Below, one piece after another: positions 34,640-43,491 of a stretch of DNA of 64,000 bases. Every line of letters starts with the position of its first letter. The stretch's first letter is position 1. A program made the position numbers and the translations under genes. This stretch comes from JAVVVD01 sp036652795. Its GTDB lineage: Bacteria; Bacillota; Clostridia; Christensenellales; CAG-138. The stretch spans positions 124,001 through 188,000 of the forward strand of contig JAVVVD010000001.1 in assembly GCA_036652795.1 (NCBI GenBank), in the 5' to 3' direction. The notes beneath the pieces are model-generated. The model saw only the letters and a list, made by a program, of their open reading frames with translations, was not told the DNA's origin and searched no databases.

Positions 34640-35650
34640 ATGTCGGTTATTGACAAGATCAAGGCCAACGCGAAGGCCGACGTAAAACACATAGTATTGC
34701 CTGAAGGCACAGAAGAACGTACAGTTCAGGCGGCTCAGCTTATTACGGAGCAAAAGCTAGCAAAAGTCACGCTGCTAGGTAAGATAGACGAGGTTAATGC
34801 AGTTGCGACAAAATTAAACGTTTGCCTTAAAGGGGTAGATATTGTGGATCCGGCACAAAGCCCGGATGCTTCACGGTATTCGAACATTTTTTACGAGATG
34901 CGTAAGGAAAAGGGCGTAACGATTGAAAAGGCTACAGTGACTATGCTCAATCCGCTTTTTTTCGGTGCAATGATGATAAAGGATAAAAAGGCTGACGGCA
35001 TGGTTGCAGGAGCCGTCTGCACCACCGGTGACACGCTGCGGCCGGGATTGCAGATAATTAAAAATGCCAAGGGCGTATCCACCGTATCAAGCTTTTTTAT
35101 AATGGAGCTGCCCAATAAGGCGTACGGCGATAACGGACTGATGATATTCGCGGATTGCGCTGTCAACCCCAATCCTACCTCGGAGCAGCTTGCGGCTATA
35201 GCCATCGCTTCCGCAAAATCGGGCAAGGCGCTCTGCGGTATTGATCCACGTGTGGCCATGTTATCGTTTTCAACAAGGGGCAGTGCTAAACACGAGCTTG
35301 TCGATAAGGTTGCTAATGCTACTGCGCTGGTACACGAGCTTGCGCCTGAACTGAATGTTGACGGTGAGATTCAAGCGGATGCAGCGCTGGTGGAAAAGGT
35401 GGGTAATCTTAAGTGCCCCGGCAGCACGGTTGCGGGTAGAGCTAATGTGTTGGTATTCCCGGATCTGCAAGCCGGCAATATCGGATATAAATTAGTGCAG
35501 CGCCTTGCGGGTGCGGATGCGATAGGCCCAGTTTGCCAGGGCTTTGCAAGCCCAATAAATGATCTGTCGCGCGGATGCAGCGTGGATGACATAGTGTCAG
35601 TCGTGGCTATAACAGCCGTTCAGGCACAGCAGGAGGTAATGAATAAATGA
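34640..35650 (+). CDS. pta: Phosphate acetyltransferase
   Basis: 336 residues from the ATG at 34640, preceded by AAGGGAGA; upstream in-frame ATG codons lack a site and lengthen the protein beyond the family. It shows the short Pta form without the N-terminal regulatory domains: HIVLPEGTEERT at the start, KADGMVAGAVCTTGDTLRP (about 115-133), MLSFSTRGSAKH and CPGSTVAGRANVLVFPDL. It converts acetyl-CoA and phosphate to acetyl phosphate. The last codons overlap ackA by ATGA, coupling the two steps of acetate formation with ATP gain. Confidence 0.97.
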   Translation: MSVIDKIKANAKADVKHIVLPEGTEERTVQAAQLITEQKLAKVTLLGKIDEVNAVATKLNVCLKGVDIVDPAQSPDASRYSNIFYEMRKEKGVTIEKATVTMLNPLFFGAMMIKDKKADGMVAGAVCTTGDTLRPGLQIIKNAKGVSTVSSFFIMELPNKAYGDNGLMIFADCAVNPNPTSEQLAAIAIASAKSGKALCGIDPRVAMLSFSTRGSAKHELVDKVANATALVHELAPELNVDGEIQADAALVEKVGNLKCPGSTVAGRANVLVFPDLQAGNIGYKLVQRLAGADAIGPVCQGFASPINDLSRGCSVDDIVSVVAITAVQAQQEVMNK

Positions 35651-36852
35651 AGGTTTTGGTTGTTAACGCAGGCAGCTCCTCGCTCAAGTATCAGCTTATT
35701 GATACAGATATGGATACCGTTATTGCAAAGGGACTTTGTGAGCGCATAGGCATGGATGGCTCTGTGCTTAAATATAAACCCACGGGCAAGGAAGCGCAGA
35801 CTATGGAAGCGCCGATGAAGGATCATAAAGATGCTATCCGGATGGTGCTGGATGCGCTGGTCGATCCAAAGATTGGCGTAGTAAAAAACATGGATGAAAT
35901 AGATGCGGTGGGTCATCGTGTTGTGCACGGCGGCGAAAAGTTCAATAAAGCTACAGTTATCGACGATGAGTTCATAAATACCGTGAAAGAGCTTTCAGAT
36001 CTTGCACCGCTGCATAACCCAGCAAACCTTATGGGTATAGAGGCGTGCAGGCGTATAATGCCAAATACGCCGATGGTTGGTGTGTTCGATACAGCATTCC
36101 ACCAGACTATGCCGCCTGAGGCGTTCATGTATGGGCTGCCGTATGAAGCATATACGGATCTCAAGGTGCGGCGCTACGGATTCCATGGCATATCACACTT
36201 TTACGTATCACAAAGGGCGATAAACAAGCTGAATATCCCGGCGGAGGATACAAAGATAATCACATGCCACCTCGGCAACGGCTCCAGCATAACGGCCGTA
36301 AAGGGTGGTAAGTCCATAGATACATCGATGGGTTTCACACCATTGGAAGGTGTGCCTATGGGTACGCGCTGCGGCGATATGGATCCGGCCATAGTAACCT
36401 ACCTGATGGAAAAGCTGGATCTTGATATTCATGGAATAAATACCTATATGAATAAAAAAAGCGGCGTAATGGGACTTTCAGGCGTTTCGAGCGACTTTAG
36501 AGATTTGGATATTGCAGCAAATAAAGAGAAAAATGCACGCGCAAAGCTTGCACTTGATGCATTTGCATACAGGGTAAAAAAATACATTGGCGCATATGCT
36601 GCGGCTATGAACGGTGTGGATGCCATAGTGTTTACAGCAGGCGTGGGTGAAAATGATCGCAATGTACGTGAACTGGTATTGCAAGGACTTGAGTATCTGG
36701 GCGTGGATGTCGATTTTGAATACAACCAAACCTGCCAGCGCGGAGCGGAGGTTGAACTCAGCAAAAAGAGCAGCCGCGTAAAGGTGTTTGTTATCCCAAC
36801 AGACGAAGAAATGGTAATAGCAAATGATACTGCAAGACTGGTATCAAAATAA
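35647..36852 (+). CDS. ackA: Acetate kinase
   Basis: 401 residues with the ASKHA-fold signatures VLVVNAGSSSLKYQLI (about 3-18), GHRVVHGGEKF (about 97-107), FDTAFHQTMP (about 147-156), RRYGFHGISH (about 178-187) and the late FTAGVGEND (about 327-335). It transfers phosphate from acetyl phosphate to ADP, the main energy-yielding step of acetate fermentation. It overlaps pta and is followed by a new promoter for the next unit. Length and all motifs are standard. Confidence 0.98.
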   Translation: MKVLVVNAGSSSLKYQLIDTDMDTVIAKGLCERIGMDGSVLKYKPTGKEAQTMEAPMKDHKDAIRMVLDALVDPKIGVVKNMDEIDAVGHRVVHGGEKFNKATVIDDEFINTVKELSDLAPLHNPANLMGIEACRRIMPNTPMVGVFDTAFHQTMPPEAFMYGLPYEAYTDLKVRRYGFHGISHFYVSQRAINKLNIPAEDTKIITCHLGNGSSITAVKGGKSIDTSMGFTPLEGVPMGTRCGDMDPAIVTYLMEKLDLDIHGINTYMNKKSGVMGLSGVSSDFRDLDIAANKEKNARAKLALDAFAYRVKKYIGAYAAAMNGVDAIVFTAGVGENDRNVRELVLQGLEYLGVDVDFEYNQTCQRGAEVELSKKSSRVKVFVIPTDEEMVIANDTARLVSK

Positions 36853-36858
36853 TTGATG

Positions 36859-36887
36859 TTGACAAATAAAACACTAACAGATAGAAT
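36859..36887 (+). promoter_or_regulatory. Strong promoter of the yceD-rpmF unit
   Basis: A perfect TTGACA (36859-36864), 17-base spacer and TAGAAT (36882-36887), directly after ackA. Confidence 0.8.
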
Positions 36888-36917
36888 ATTTAAGGTCGAC
36901 TTCTGGGAGTATGCGTT

Positions 36918-37427
36918 ATGATTATCAAAGTTGCCGCCGAGCTGAAACAGCCGGGCAAGATAGGGATGCTGCATTTTGTATGCGAGCGTGAGCCTATGGA
37001 ATATCTGGGGCGGATGGTAAGCTTTGCCGCACCTGTGATGCTGGATGCGAAATATGCGTATGACGGCGATGGTTTTAACGTCACTGGTTCATTCTCCACA
37101 GTCCTCAACTCGGTGTGCACAAAATGCAATGCAGAGTTTAAGGAACCATTTACTTTTGATTTTTCAGAGCGGTATGAAAGAATTGCGGCGACAGAGGATT
37201 CAGATTGTTATGGTTATACAGGAGATGAAATCGACATCGATCAAATGATTCTGGACAATCTTCTGCAAAATATTCCTATGTATAGCGTTTGCAGCGAGGA
37301 TTGCAAAGGATTATGCCCTATTTGTGGGTGCGATCTGAATAATGCACAGTGCTCATGCGCGCAGGATGCAACGGTGAACCCGTTTCTTGTGCTCACGAAG
37401 CTGTTGGATGATGATAAGGAGGTGTAA
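36918..37427 (+). CDS. yceD: YceD/DUF177 family protein
   Basis: 169 residues of the YceD (DUF177) family, almost always encoded directly before rpmF. It contains one CxxC (CTKC, about 68-71) and, near the end, CSEDCKGLCPICGCDL with zinc-ligand-like spacing. In plants a YceD-like protein is needed for 23S rRNA accumulation; the bacterial role is thought to be in ribosome assembly but is not settled. The start is ATG at 36918, with GGGAGT about 8 bases upstream. It ends 2 bases before rpmF. Confidence 0.9.
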   Translation: MIIKVAAELKQPGKIGMLHFVCEREPMEYLGRMVSFAAPVMLDAKYAYDGDGFNVTGSFSTVLNSVCTKCNAEFKEPFTFDFSERYERIAATEDSDCYGYTGDEIDIDQMILDNLLQNIPMYSVCSEDCKGLCPICGCDLNNAQCSCAQDATVNPFLVLTKLLDDDKEV

Positions 37428-37429
37428 TC

Positions 37430-37633
37430 ATGGCGGTCCCAAAGAGAAAAACATCTAAGGCAAGGCGCGATTCTCGCAGGTCGAGCACATGGAAGCTTGC
37501 GCTTCCTGGTATCGTGGAGTGCCCGCAGTGCCACGAGCCTAAGCTGGCTCACAGGGTATGTAAGAAGTGCGGATTTTACGACGGCAAGCAGGTCGTTAAA
37601 ATTGACGACAAAACAAAGAAGGCCGAGGCCTGA
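37430..37633 (+). CDS. rpmF: Ribosomal protein L32
   Basis: 67 residues beginning MAVPKRKTSKARRDSRRS, the L32 signature, with an intact zinc ribbon of four cysteines (CPQC and CKKC, about 26-29 and 41-44). Because the zinc ligands are kept, this is the zinc-dependent form; zinc-free copies exist in some bacteria but none is seen here. GGAGG lies 8 bases before the ATG. It is followed by a small terminator and then plsX. Confidence 0.98.
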   Translation: MAVPKRKTSKARRDSRRSSTWKLALPGIVECPQCHEPKLAHRVCKKCGFYDGKQVVKIDDKTKKAEA

Positions 37634-37654
37634 GTTATCTGCTTTTGAGCTTGA

Positions 37655-37680
37655 GGGCTCTCCAAATGGAGGGTCCTTTT
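37655..37680 (+). terminator. Weak terminator after rpmF
   Basis: GGGCTCTCC/GGAGGGTCC pair over 9 bp with two G-T wobbles around an AAAT loop, followed by TTTT. It may only partly reduce readthrough into plsX. Confidence 0.6.
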
Positions 37681-37736
37681 GTCGATTCCTGCGTTTTATA
37701 CTAAGCCGCCAGGAATGAATGAAACGGGGGGAAATT

Positions 37737-38744
37737 ATGAAAATAGTTATAGACGTGTTTGGCGGAGATAATGCGCCATGTGCGGTGATAGACGGCTGCG
37801 CAATGGCGCTGGATATGCATGATGACTTTTCGCTTATACTCAGTGGAGATGAAGCTAAAATCAATGCAGAACTAAAAAAGCATAAACTTGGTATGTCGCG
37901 CTTGAGTATATTACACGCGCCGGATATAATAAGCTGTAATGAAATACCCACAATGGCAATAAAAAAGAAAAAAGAATCGTCGCTTGTTAAGGCGCTTGAA
38001 GCGGTTAAATCTGGCGAGGCTAACTGCATTGTATCTGCGGGAAGCACGGGTGCATTGCTTGCGGGTGCAACACTTATAGTGCGGCGTATACCTGGCGTTA
38101 AGCGTCCTGCGATTGCGCCGCTGTTACCGACGCGTACAGGCTGCATAATGATTATTGATTGTGGGGCAAACGCAGACTGCAAGCCATCGTATCTACAGCA
38201 ATTTGCGGTGATGGCTGATGCATATATGAGAGATGTGATGCACATTGAAAATCCACGCATAGCGTTGCTGAATAATGGTGCGGAAGCAGAAAAAGGCAAC
38301 GAACTCACAAAGGCCGCTCATGCGTTGCTTATAGATACTCCAGTGAACTTTGTTGGCAACTGCGAGGCAAGAGATATACTCTCTGGAGATTATGACGTGT
38401 TGGTGTGCGATGGCTTTGTGGGGAATGTAGTACTCAAATATACAGAGGGAATGGCGCAGACACTTCTGGATATGCTAAAGCAGGAGCTGATGAGTGAAAT
38501 GCGCACAAAGATTGGCGCGGCACTGGCTAAACCGGCGTTTAAGAGATTTAAAAAAAAGCTGGATTATACCGAGTATGGAGGAGCGCCGCTGCTTGGTATA
38601 AACGGAGGAGTTATAAAAGCGCATGGCAGCTCAGATGCACGGGCATTCTGCGCGGCAATAAATCAGGCACGCAGCTTTATATTGGGTAATGTAACGGATG
38701 TTATAACCGCTGGAATTGCAAGACTGCCAGACGTTGAGGATTGA
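37737..38744 (+). CDS. plsX: Phosphate acyltransferase PlsX
   Basis: 335 residues from the ATG at 37737, which has GGGGGGAA directly upstream. It starts MKIVIDVFGGDNAP, has SAGSTGALLAGATLIVRRI (about 103-121), TRTGCIMIIDCGANADCKP and GAPLLGINGGVIKAHGSSDA near the end. PlsX swaps the acyl chain from acyl carrier protein to phosphate, giving acyl phosphate for PlsY in phospholipid synthesis. In Bacillus fapR precedes it and fabD-fabG separate it from acpP; all three are missing here. Its last bases contain the acpP promoter. Confidence 0.96.
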   Translation: MKIVIDVFGGDNAPCAVIDGCAMALDMHDDFSLILSGDEAKINAELKKHKLGMSRLSILHAPDIISCNEIPTMAIKKKKESSLVKALEAVKSGEANCIVSAGSTGALLAGATLIVRRIPGVKRPAIAPLLPTRTGCIMIIDCGANADCKPSYLQQFAVMADAYMRDVMHIENPRIALLNNGAEAEKGNELTKAAHALLIDTPVNFVGNCEARDILSGDYDVLVCDGFVGNVVLKYTEGMAQTLLDMLKQELMSEMRTKIGAALAKPAFKRFKKKLDYTEYGGAPLLGINGGVIKAHGSSDARAFCAAINQARSFILGNVTDVITAGIARLPDVED

Positions 38745-38769
38745 CATAATGCGTTAATACAGCTAAACT
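38741..38769 (+). promoter_or_regulatory. Promoter of acpP
   Basis: TTGACA (38741-38746), overlapping the plsX stop, and TAAACT (38764-38769), spacer 17. It allows acpP to be made above plsX levels. Confidence 0.6.
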
Positions 38770-38831
38770 ATCAACAGCGGTATTATAACATTTATAAACC
38801 CACATGGTGAATTATGAAAGGCGGTGTAAGT

Positions 38832-39056
38832 GTGGAATTTGAAAAATTACGTACTGCAATATCGAATCAGCTTGATATCCCCGAGGAGAGCATAACGATA
38901 GAATCACTTCTTATCGAGGACCTTAAGGCAGATTCTTTGGATGTAGTAGAGCTTATCATGGATCTTGAACATGAATATGGTGTCGAGATACCTGATGACC
39001 AGCTACCGAAGATCCGTACCGTTGGCGATATACTCGGTTTCATAAACAAGGGTTAA
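38832..39056 (+). CDS. acpP: Acyl carrier protein (primary)
   Basis: 74 residues from the GTG at 38832, chosen because AAAGGCGG lies 7 bases before it; an in-frame ATG at 38814 would add MKGGVS but has no good site. The carrier motif is DSLDVVEL (about 34-41 from the GTG), with Ser35 taking phosphopantetheine. It carries growing acyl chains in fatty acid synthesis and donates them to PlsX next door. Unlike the solitary copy at 1.9 kb, it lies in the conserved plsX-acpP-rnc cluster. A 14-bp hairpin follows it. Confidence 0.95.
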   Translation: MEFEKLRTAISNQLDIPEESITIESLLIEDLKADSLDVVELIMDLEHEYGVEIPDDQLPKIRTVGDILGFINKG

Positions 39057-39069
39057 TTGATTTATGAAG

Positions 39070-39103
39070 CAAATACCCGCATCTATATGGATGCGGGTAT
39101 TTG
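39070..39103 (+). terminator. Hairpin terminator or attenuator after acpP
   Basis: A perfect 14-bp stem (39070-39083 with 39090-39103) and a 6-base loop. The T's lie inside the stem end rather than after it, so partial readthrough into rnc is likely. Confidence 0.7.
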
Positions 39104-39120
39104 AAATTTGAGGTGCATAT

Positions 39121-39828
39121 ATGGATACAAACCGCGCAAACATATTGCGTGCCTTGCAGAATAGGCTGCAATACGTATTCTCCAACATTGACATACTGGA
39201 CAGGGCGCTGACGCACACATCATACGTAAAGGGTGATGGCAAGGCAAAGGAACACAACGAAAGACTTGAGTTCCTTGGCGATGCTGTGTTGGAACTTTGT
39301 GTAAGCGAATATCTGTACCAGAATTATCCGACAATGGATGAGGGAGCAATGACGCGTGCGCGCTCAAGCGCAGTATGTGAATCTGCCTTATATCAAGCTG
39401 CAACTGAATTGTCGCTGGGTGAAACGCTGCTGCTTGGCCGCGGAGAATCCCATGCGGGCGGCGGACGCAGACCAAGTATATTGGCGGATGCGCTTGAGGC
39501 GGTACTTGGCGCAGTGTTTATTGATGGCGGAATGGACAATGTGCGTGCGCTGATAGCACGGCTGACAGAAGATGCGATAAGCGCAGCCGTAAGCAGCGTA
39601 AATATAAAGGATTATAAAACAATGCTTCAGGAATTTGTTCAGAAGGAGCATTTGGGCAGGGTGGTATATGTGCTAAAGGATGAGAGCGGCCCCGATCATA
39701 AAAAAGTATTCGTTATGCAGGCCAAACTTGCTCATCAGACGCTTGGCGAGGGGATAGGCGCATCCAAACAGGAAGCAAGCCAGTTCGCCGCAAGGAAGGC
39801 GCTTCAAAGATTGAGCGTGATATCCTAG
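39121..39828 (+). CDS. rnc: Ribonuclease III
   Basis: 235 residues: the endonuclease domain (about 1-155) with HNERLEFLGDAVLEL (about 45-59) containing the metal-binding glutamate and aspartate, and DALEAVLGAVFIDGG (about 123-137) with the second set, then a double-stranded-RNA binding domain (about 160-232). It cuts long double-stranded RNA, including the rRNA precursor. AGGTG lies upstream of the ATG. It is placed between acpP and smc exactly as in Bacillus. Confidence 0.96.
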   Translation: MDTNRANILRALQNRLQYVFSNIDILDRALTHTSYVKGDGKAKEHNERLEFLGDAVLELCVSEYLYQNYPTMDEGAMTRARSSAVCESALYQAATELSLGETLLLGRGESHAGGGRRPSILADALEAVLGAVFIDGGMDNVRALIARLTEDAISAAVSSVNIKDYKTMLQEFVQKEHLGRVVYVLKDESGPDHKKVFVMQAKLAHQTLGEGIGASKQEASQFAARKALQRLSVIS

Positions 39829-39915
39829 AGATAATATAATAAATAGCGTTAAACTCGCGTTGAACGTTAAATAAATTAATCATAATATATTTTTTAGAAG
39901 GCGTGGTAAAAAGCA

Positions 39916-42900
39916 TTGCTGTTGACGAAACTGGAAATGAACGGGTTCAAATCTTTCGCCAAAAAAACAGAGATAGATTTTAAAAACGGTGTAACTGCAG
40001 TTGTAGGGCCAAACGGCAGCGGAAAGAGCAACATTGCGGATGCTGTGCGCTGGGTGCTTGGTGAGCAGAGCGCACGTGTTTTGCGCGGTTCCAAGATGGA
40101 GGATGTGATATTCAACGGTACTGAGCAGCGTAAGCCGCAGTCGTTTTGCGAGGTATCGCTTACGTTCGACAATACAGATGGAAAGCTGCCTATAGATTAT
40201 TCTGAGGTCAGCGTTACGCGCCGTGTATACAGGTCGGGAGAGAGCGAATACTATATCAACCGCGGCGCATGCAGACTTAAGGATATACATGAACTGTTTC
40301 GCGATACCGGCATAGGCCGAGAGGGCTACTCCATAATTGGACAGGGCAAGGTTGAAGAAATACTTTCAAATAAATCTAACGACAGACGTGCTGCCTTTGA
40401 GGAGGCTGCCGGTGTTATGAGATATCGTGTGCGCAAGGAGGAAGCGGAGCGTAAGCTTGATAATACGCGTAAAAACCTTGTGCGCCTTAACGACATCCTT
40501 GAAGAATTGGAAAAACAGGTTGGTCCTCTTGAGGAACAGAGCGCAACAGCGCGTGAATACCTTAAGCTGCGCGATGAGCTGCGCGAGATAGAGGTTAATG
40601 TATTCTTGTATCAATATGAAAAGCTCAATGATAGAATAACAAGCCTTGATGACGCTATGAAGCAGATGGATGAAGTGATGCATTCAAGTGCTGCAACTGA
40701 AACGGCACTAAGCGCGGAATGCTCATTTGAGGAAGAAAATGAACGCGCATTGAGCGCGACAATAAGCAATTTGCAAAATAAACTGCTTACGCTATCCTCG
40801 GGCGTGGAATCCAGCAGTGGTGAAGCTAAAGTAGTACAGGAGCGCATAACAAACCTTATAAAGGAACGTGAGCGCCTACAGGAACAGATAACGGATAATA
40901 CAAAGCGTTATGATTTGCTTAGAGGTGAGATGGATTCATCTACAAGTATCACAGACGAAAACAGGAAGCACTTCACGCAGAGTGAAGCGGAACTGCATGA
41001 GGCAGAGATAGAACTTTATGACTGCGAACAGCAGATTAATGCGCTGGACGAGCTGCTGGAACAACAGAAAAGCAGCGTGATTGAGGCAATGAACCGCCTT
41101 TCGGATGCTAGAAGCCGCATTTCACGCTTTGAGGCGATAAAGGACACGCTGCATGAACGTTCTGGAGTGCTGGATGAAGATGAAACGGATATAAAACGCG
41201 AGGGAGAAAAGCTTTCCACCGAATACGCAGAGGTTGGAACGCATCTTGCTGCTATCCAGGCGGAATATGCTGCTGCAATGCAAAGACGCGCGGATGCGAT
41301 AAACAGGCAGAATGAACTGAATGCGGGCCTTATCGAGATTCAGAAAGAGGTACGCCAGATGGAACAATCTGCTGAAGCGGGGCGTTCACGCATAAAGGTG
41401 CTGGACGAGATGAAGCGCGCTCACGAGGGCTATTACTCAAGTGTGCGCAATGTGCTGCGTGATGCGGAACGTGATGTGGAACTGAAAAAACGTATAGAGG
41501 GCGTTGTTGGCGAGCTTATTCGTGTGCCAAAAGAATATGAAACAGCGATTGAAATGGCGCTGGGGTCAGCGTTGCAAAACATAGTTGCGCAAAATGATAT
41601 TGATGCAAAATATGTTATAGAGCATTTGAGACGGCACGAATACGGCAGAGCAACACTTTTACCGGTATCCAGTATGCGCTCGCGGCTGTTAAACGAGCAG
41701 GAGCGAGGCTTTTGCCGCGTGGACGGATTTATAGGCGTGGCGAGCGATCTTGTGTCATATGATGCAAGGTATAAAGGAATATTCGAAAACATGCTTGGCC
41801 GCACAGTAATTGTGCGCGATCTTGATGCAGGTATAGCGATAAACAGGCAGGCGCACTCACAGTTTCGTATAGCTACGCTCAAGGGGGATATAATCAACCC
41901 TGGTGGATCAATGACGGGTGGTAGTGTACAAAAACGCGAGTTTAGCATCGTTGGGCGTGAACGTGAAATAGGTGAACTTACTCAACAGATAAGGGCGCTG
42001 TCATTAAGCCTTGAACAAAAATGCAAACAGGCTGAAAAACTCAAGGCGCAGCTTGATGAAGCGGGTATAAGTGTAAACGAACTGAGTGAAGCTGTGCATA
42101 CGCAGGATATAGCGCTTGCAACACAACGCGAAAAGGCGGATATAGTTAAAAAATACGTTGAGCAAAATATGGCGGAGCTTGAGCGTGTGGAACTGGAACG
42201 CAGTCAGATAAAGGATAATCTACAGAACATTGATGAACAGTGCTGCGAGGCTACTGCGGATCAAACAAGTATAGTTCAGAGTAACGTGATTACTCAGGAT
42301 GATATAAGGCACACTCAGGAACTGATAAATAATAAGCGCACAGAGCATTCAGGCGTCAACGAAGTGGTTACGGTAAAAAAGGTTGCACTGATGGCACTGG
42401 AAAAAGAATATACTGCCGCGCAAAATGAGACAAGGCGCATGGAGCGCGAAGCTGAATTGATGCGATTGGCAATAGAGCGAGACAAAAAAACAATAGATGG
42501 TTTTTCTGTGCAATTTACGGCTATGCAGCAGCAGATTGGTTCGCTGGGCAGCAACATAGACGTAGGCAGAAAGGACATAGACCAGCTGACAGATCAACTG
42601 CACACCATGGAAGAAGAGAGAGCAAAACACCAACTGGCGTTGGATGATGCCAGAGAACGTAGGGAACAGACAAATATAGAACTTAATGACACACGAGAAC
42701 GCCGCCATAAGGCGGAGCTTAACTACAGCAAGGCTCAGATGGAGCTTGCGGCGATGCAGGATCGTATCTGGAGCGACTATGAGCTGACATATGAAAATGC
42801 CTTGCCACTGCGCCGCGAGATAGCCATAACCGCCTCACACATACGTGCGGGCGAACTAAAGAGCGCGATAAAGGATCTGGGTAATGTTAACGTAAGCTCA

Positions 42901-43479
42901 ATAGAGGACTATAAGATAGTTAAGGAGCGCTTTGAGTCGCTTGGAATGCAATGCGATGATCTTACAAAGGCAGAGTCGGATCTTCAGGAGCTTATTGGCG
43001 AGCTTGTTGCCACGATGGAACAGGAGTTTAAAAAGCAATTTGAGTTGATACAGCAAAATTTCTCCGTTGTTTTTTCAGAGCTTTTCGGTGGCGGCAGAGC
43101 AGAGCTTGTGCTTGCGGACAGCAATGATATTCTCAATTGCGATATAGATATAATAGCGCAGCCGCCTGGCAAAAAGCTACAGCTATTATCATTGCTTTCG
43201 GGTGGAGAACGTGCACTTACCGCCATAGCGCTGCTGTTTGCCATATTAAAGCTTAAGCCCACGGCGTTTTGCATACTGGATGAAATAGAATCTTCGCTGG
43301 ACGAGGCTAACGTGACTAACTTTGCGGGGTATGTCAAAAATTATTCCGATGATACGCAGTTTATCCTGATCACACACCGCAAGGGCAGCATGGAGGTATG
43401 TGATTCGCTTTACGGAATAACAATGGAAGAAAGAGGCGTCTCCAAGGTGGTTTCCGCACACTTTAACGACGTGGCATGA
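39916..43479 (+). CDS. smc: Chromosome segregation protein SMC
   Basis: 1187 residues with TTG as the start at 39916; the family opening LTKLEMNGFKSFAKKT follows at once, and no ATG fits. The order is an N-terminal ATPase half with GPNGSGKSN (31-39), a coiled coil (about 170-500), the hinge with GGSMTGG-type residues (about 510-680), a second coiled coil and the C-terminal half with the signature LSGGERALT (about 1094) and Walker B FCILDEIESSLDEAN (about 1115). SMC with ScpA and ScpB compacts and separates chromosomes; scpAB are not in the window. The ribosome binding site is weak (AAGGCG). Confidence 0.97.
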   Translation: MLLTKLEMNGFKSFAKKTEIDFKNGVTAVVGPNGSGKSNIADAVRWVLGEQSARVLRGSKMEDVIFNGTEQRKPQSFCEVSLTFDNTDGKLPIDYSEVSVTRRVYRSGESEYYINRGACRLKDIHELFRDTGIGREGYSIIGQGKVEEILSNKSNDRRAAFEEAAGVMRYRVRKEEAERKLDNTRKNLVRLNDILEELEKQVGPLEEQSATAREYLKLRDELREIEVNVFLYQYEKLNDRITSLDDAMKQMDEVMHSSAATETALSAECSFEEENERALSATISNLQNKLLTLSSGVESSSGEAKVVQERITNLIKERERLQEQITDNTKRYDLLRGEMDSSTSITDENRKHFTQSEAELHEAEIELYDCEQQINALDELLEQQKSSVIEAMNRLSDARSRISRFEAIKDTLHERSGVLDEDETDIKREGEKLSTEYAEVGTHLAAIQAEYAAAMQRRADAINRQNELNAGLIEIQKEVRQMEQSAEAGRSRIKVLDEMKRAHEGYYSSVRNVLRDAERDVELKKRIEGVVGELIRVPKEYETAIEMALGSALQNIVAQNDIDAKYVIEHLRRHEYGRATLLPVSSMRSRLLNEQERGFCRVDGFIGVASDLVSYDARYKGIFENMLGRTVIVRDLDAGIAINRQAHSQFRIATLKGDIINPGGSMTGGSVQKREFSIVGREREIGELTQQIRALSLSLEQKCKQAEKLKAQLDEAGISVNELSEAVHTQDIALATQREKADIVKKYVEQNMAELERVELERSQIKDNLQNIDEQCCEATADQTSIVQSNVITQDDIRHTQELINNKRTEHSGVNEVVTVKKVALMALEKEYTAAQNETRRMEREAELMRLAIERDKKTIDGFSVQFTAMQQQIGSLGSNIDVGRKDIDQLTDQLHTMEEERAKHQLALDDARERREQTNIELNDTRERRHKAELNYSKAQMELAAMQDRIWSDYELTYENALPLRREIAITASHIRAGELKSAIKDLGNVNVSSIEDYKIVKERFESLGMQCDDLTKAESDLQELIGELVATMEQEFKKQFELIQQNFSVVFSELFGGGRAELVLADSNDILNCDIDIIAQPPGKKLQLLSLLSGGERALTAIALLFAILKLKPTAFCILDEIESSLDEANVTNFAGYVKNYSDDTQFILITHRKGSMEVCDSLYGITMEERGVSKVVSAHFNDVA

Positions 43480-43491
43480 GGGCATGATTAC

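Noticed and set aside
36859..36887. Possible Rex or FapR site near pta-ackA and yceD
   Set aside because: No TTGTTAA-type or TTAGTACC-type inverted repeat was found; only a plain promoter is present.
37241..38308. 355-codon antisense frame over yceD-rpmF-plsX
   Set aside because: It crosses three conserved sense genes and their spacers and resembles no protein.
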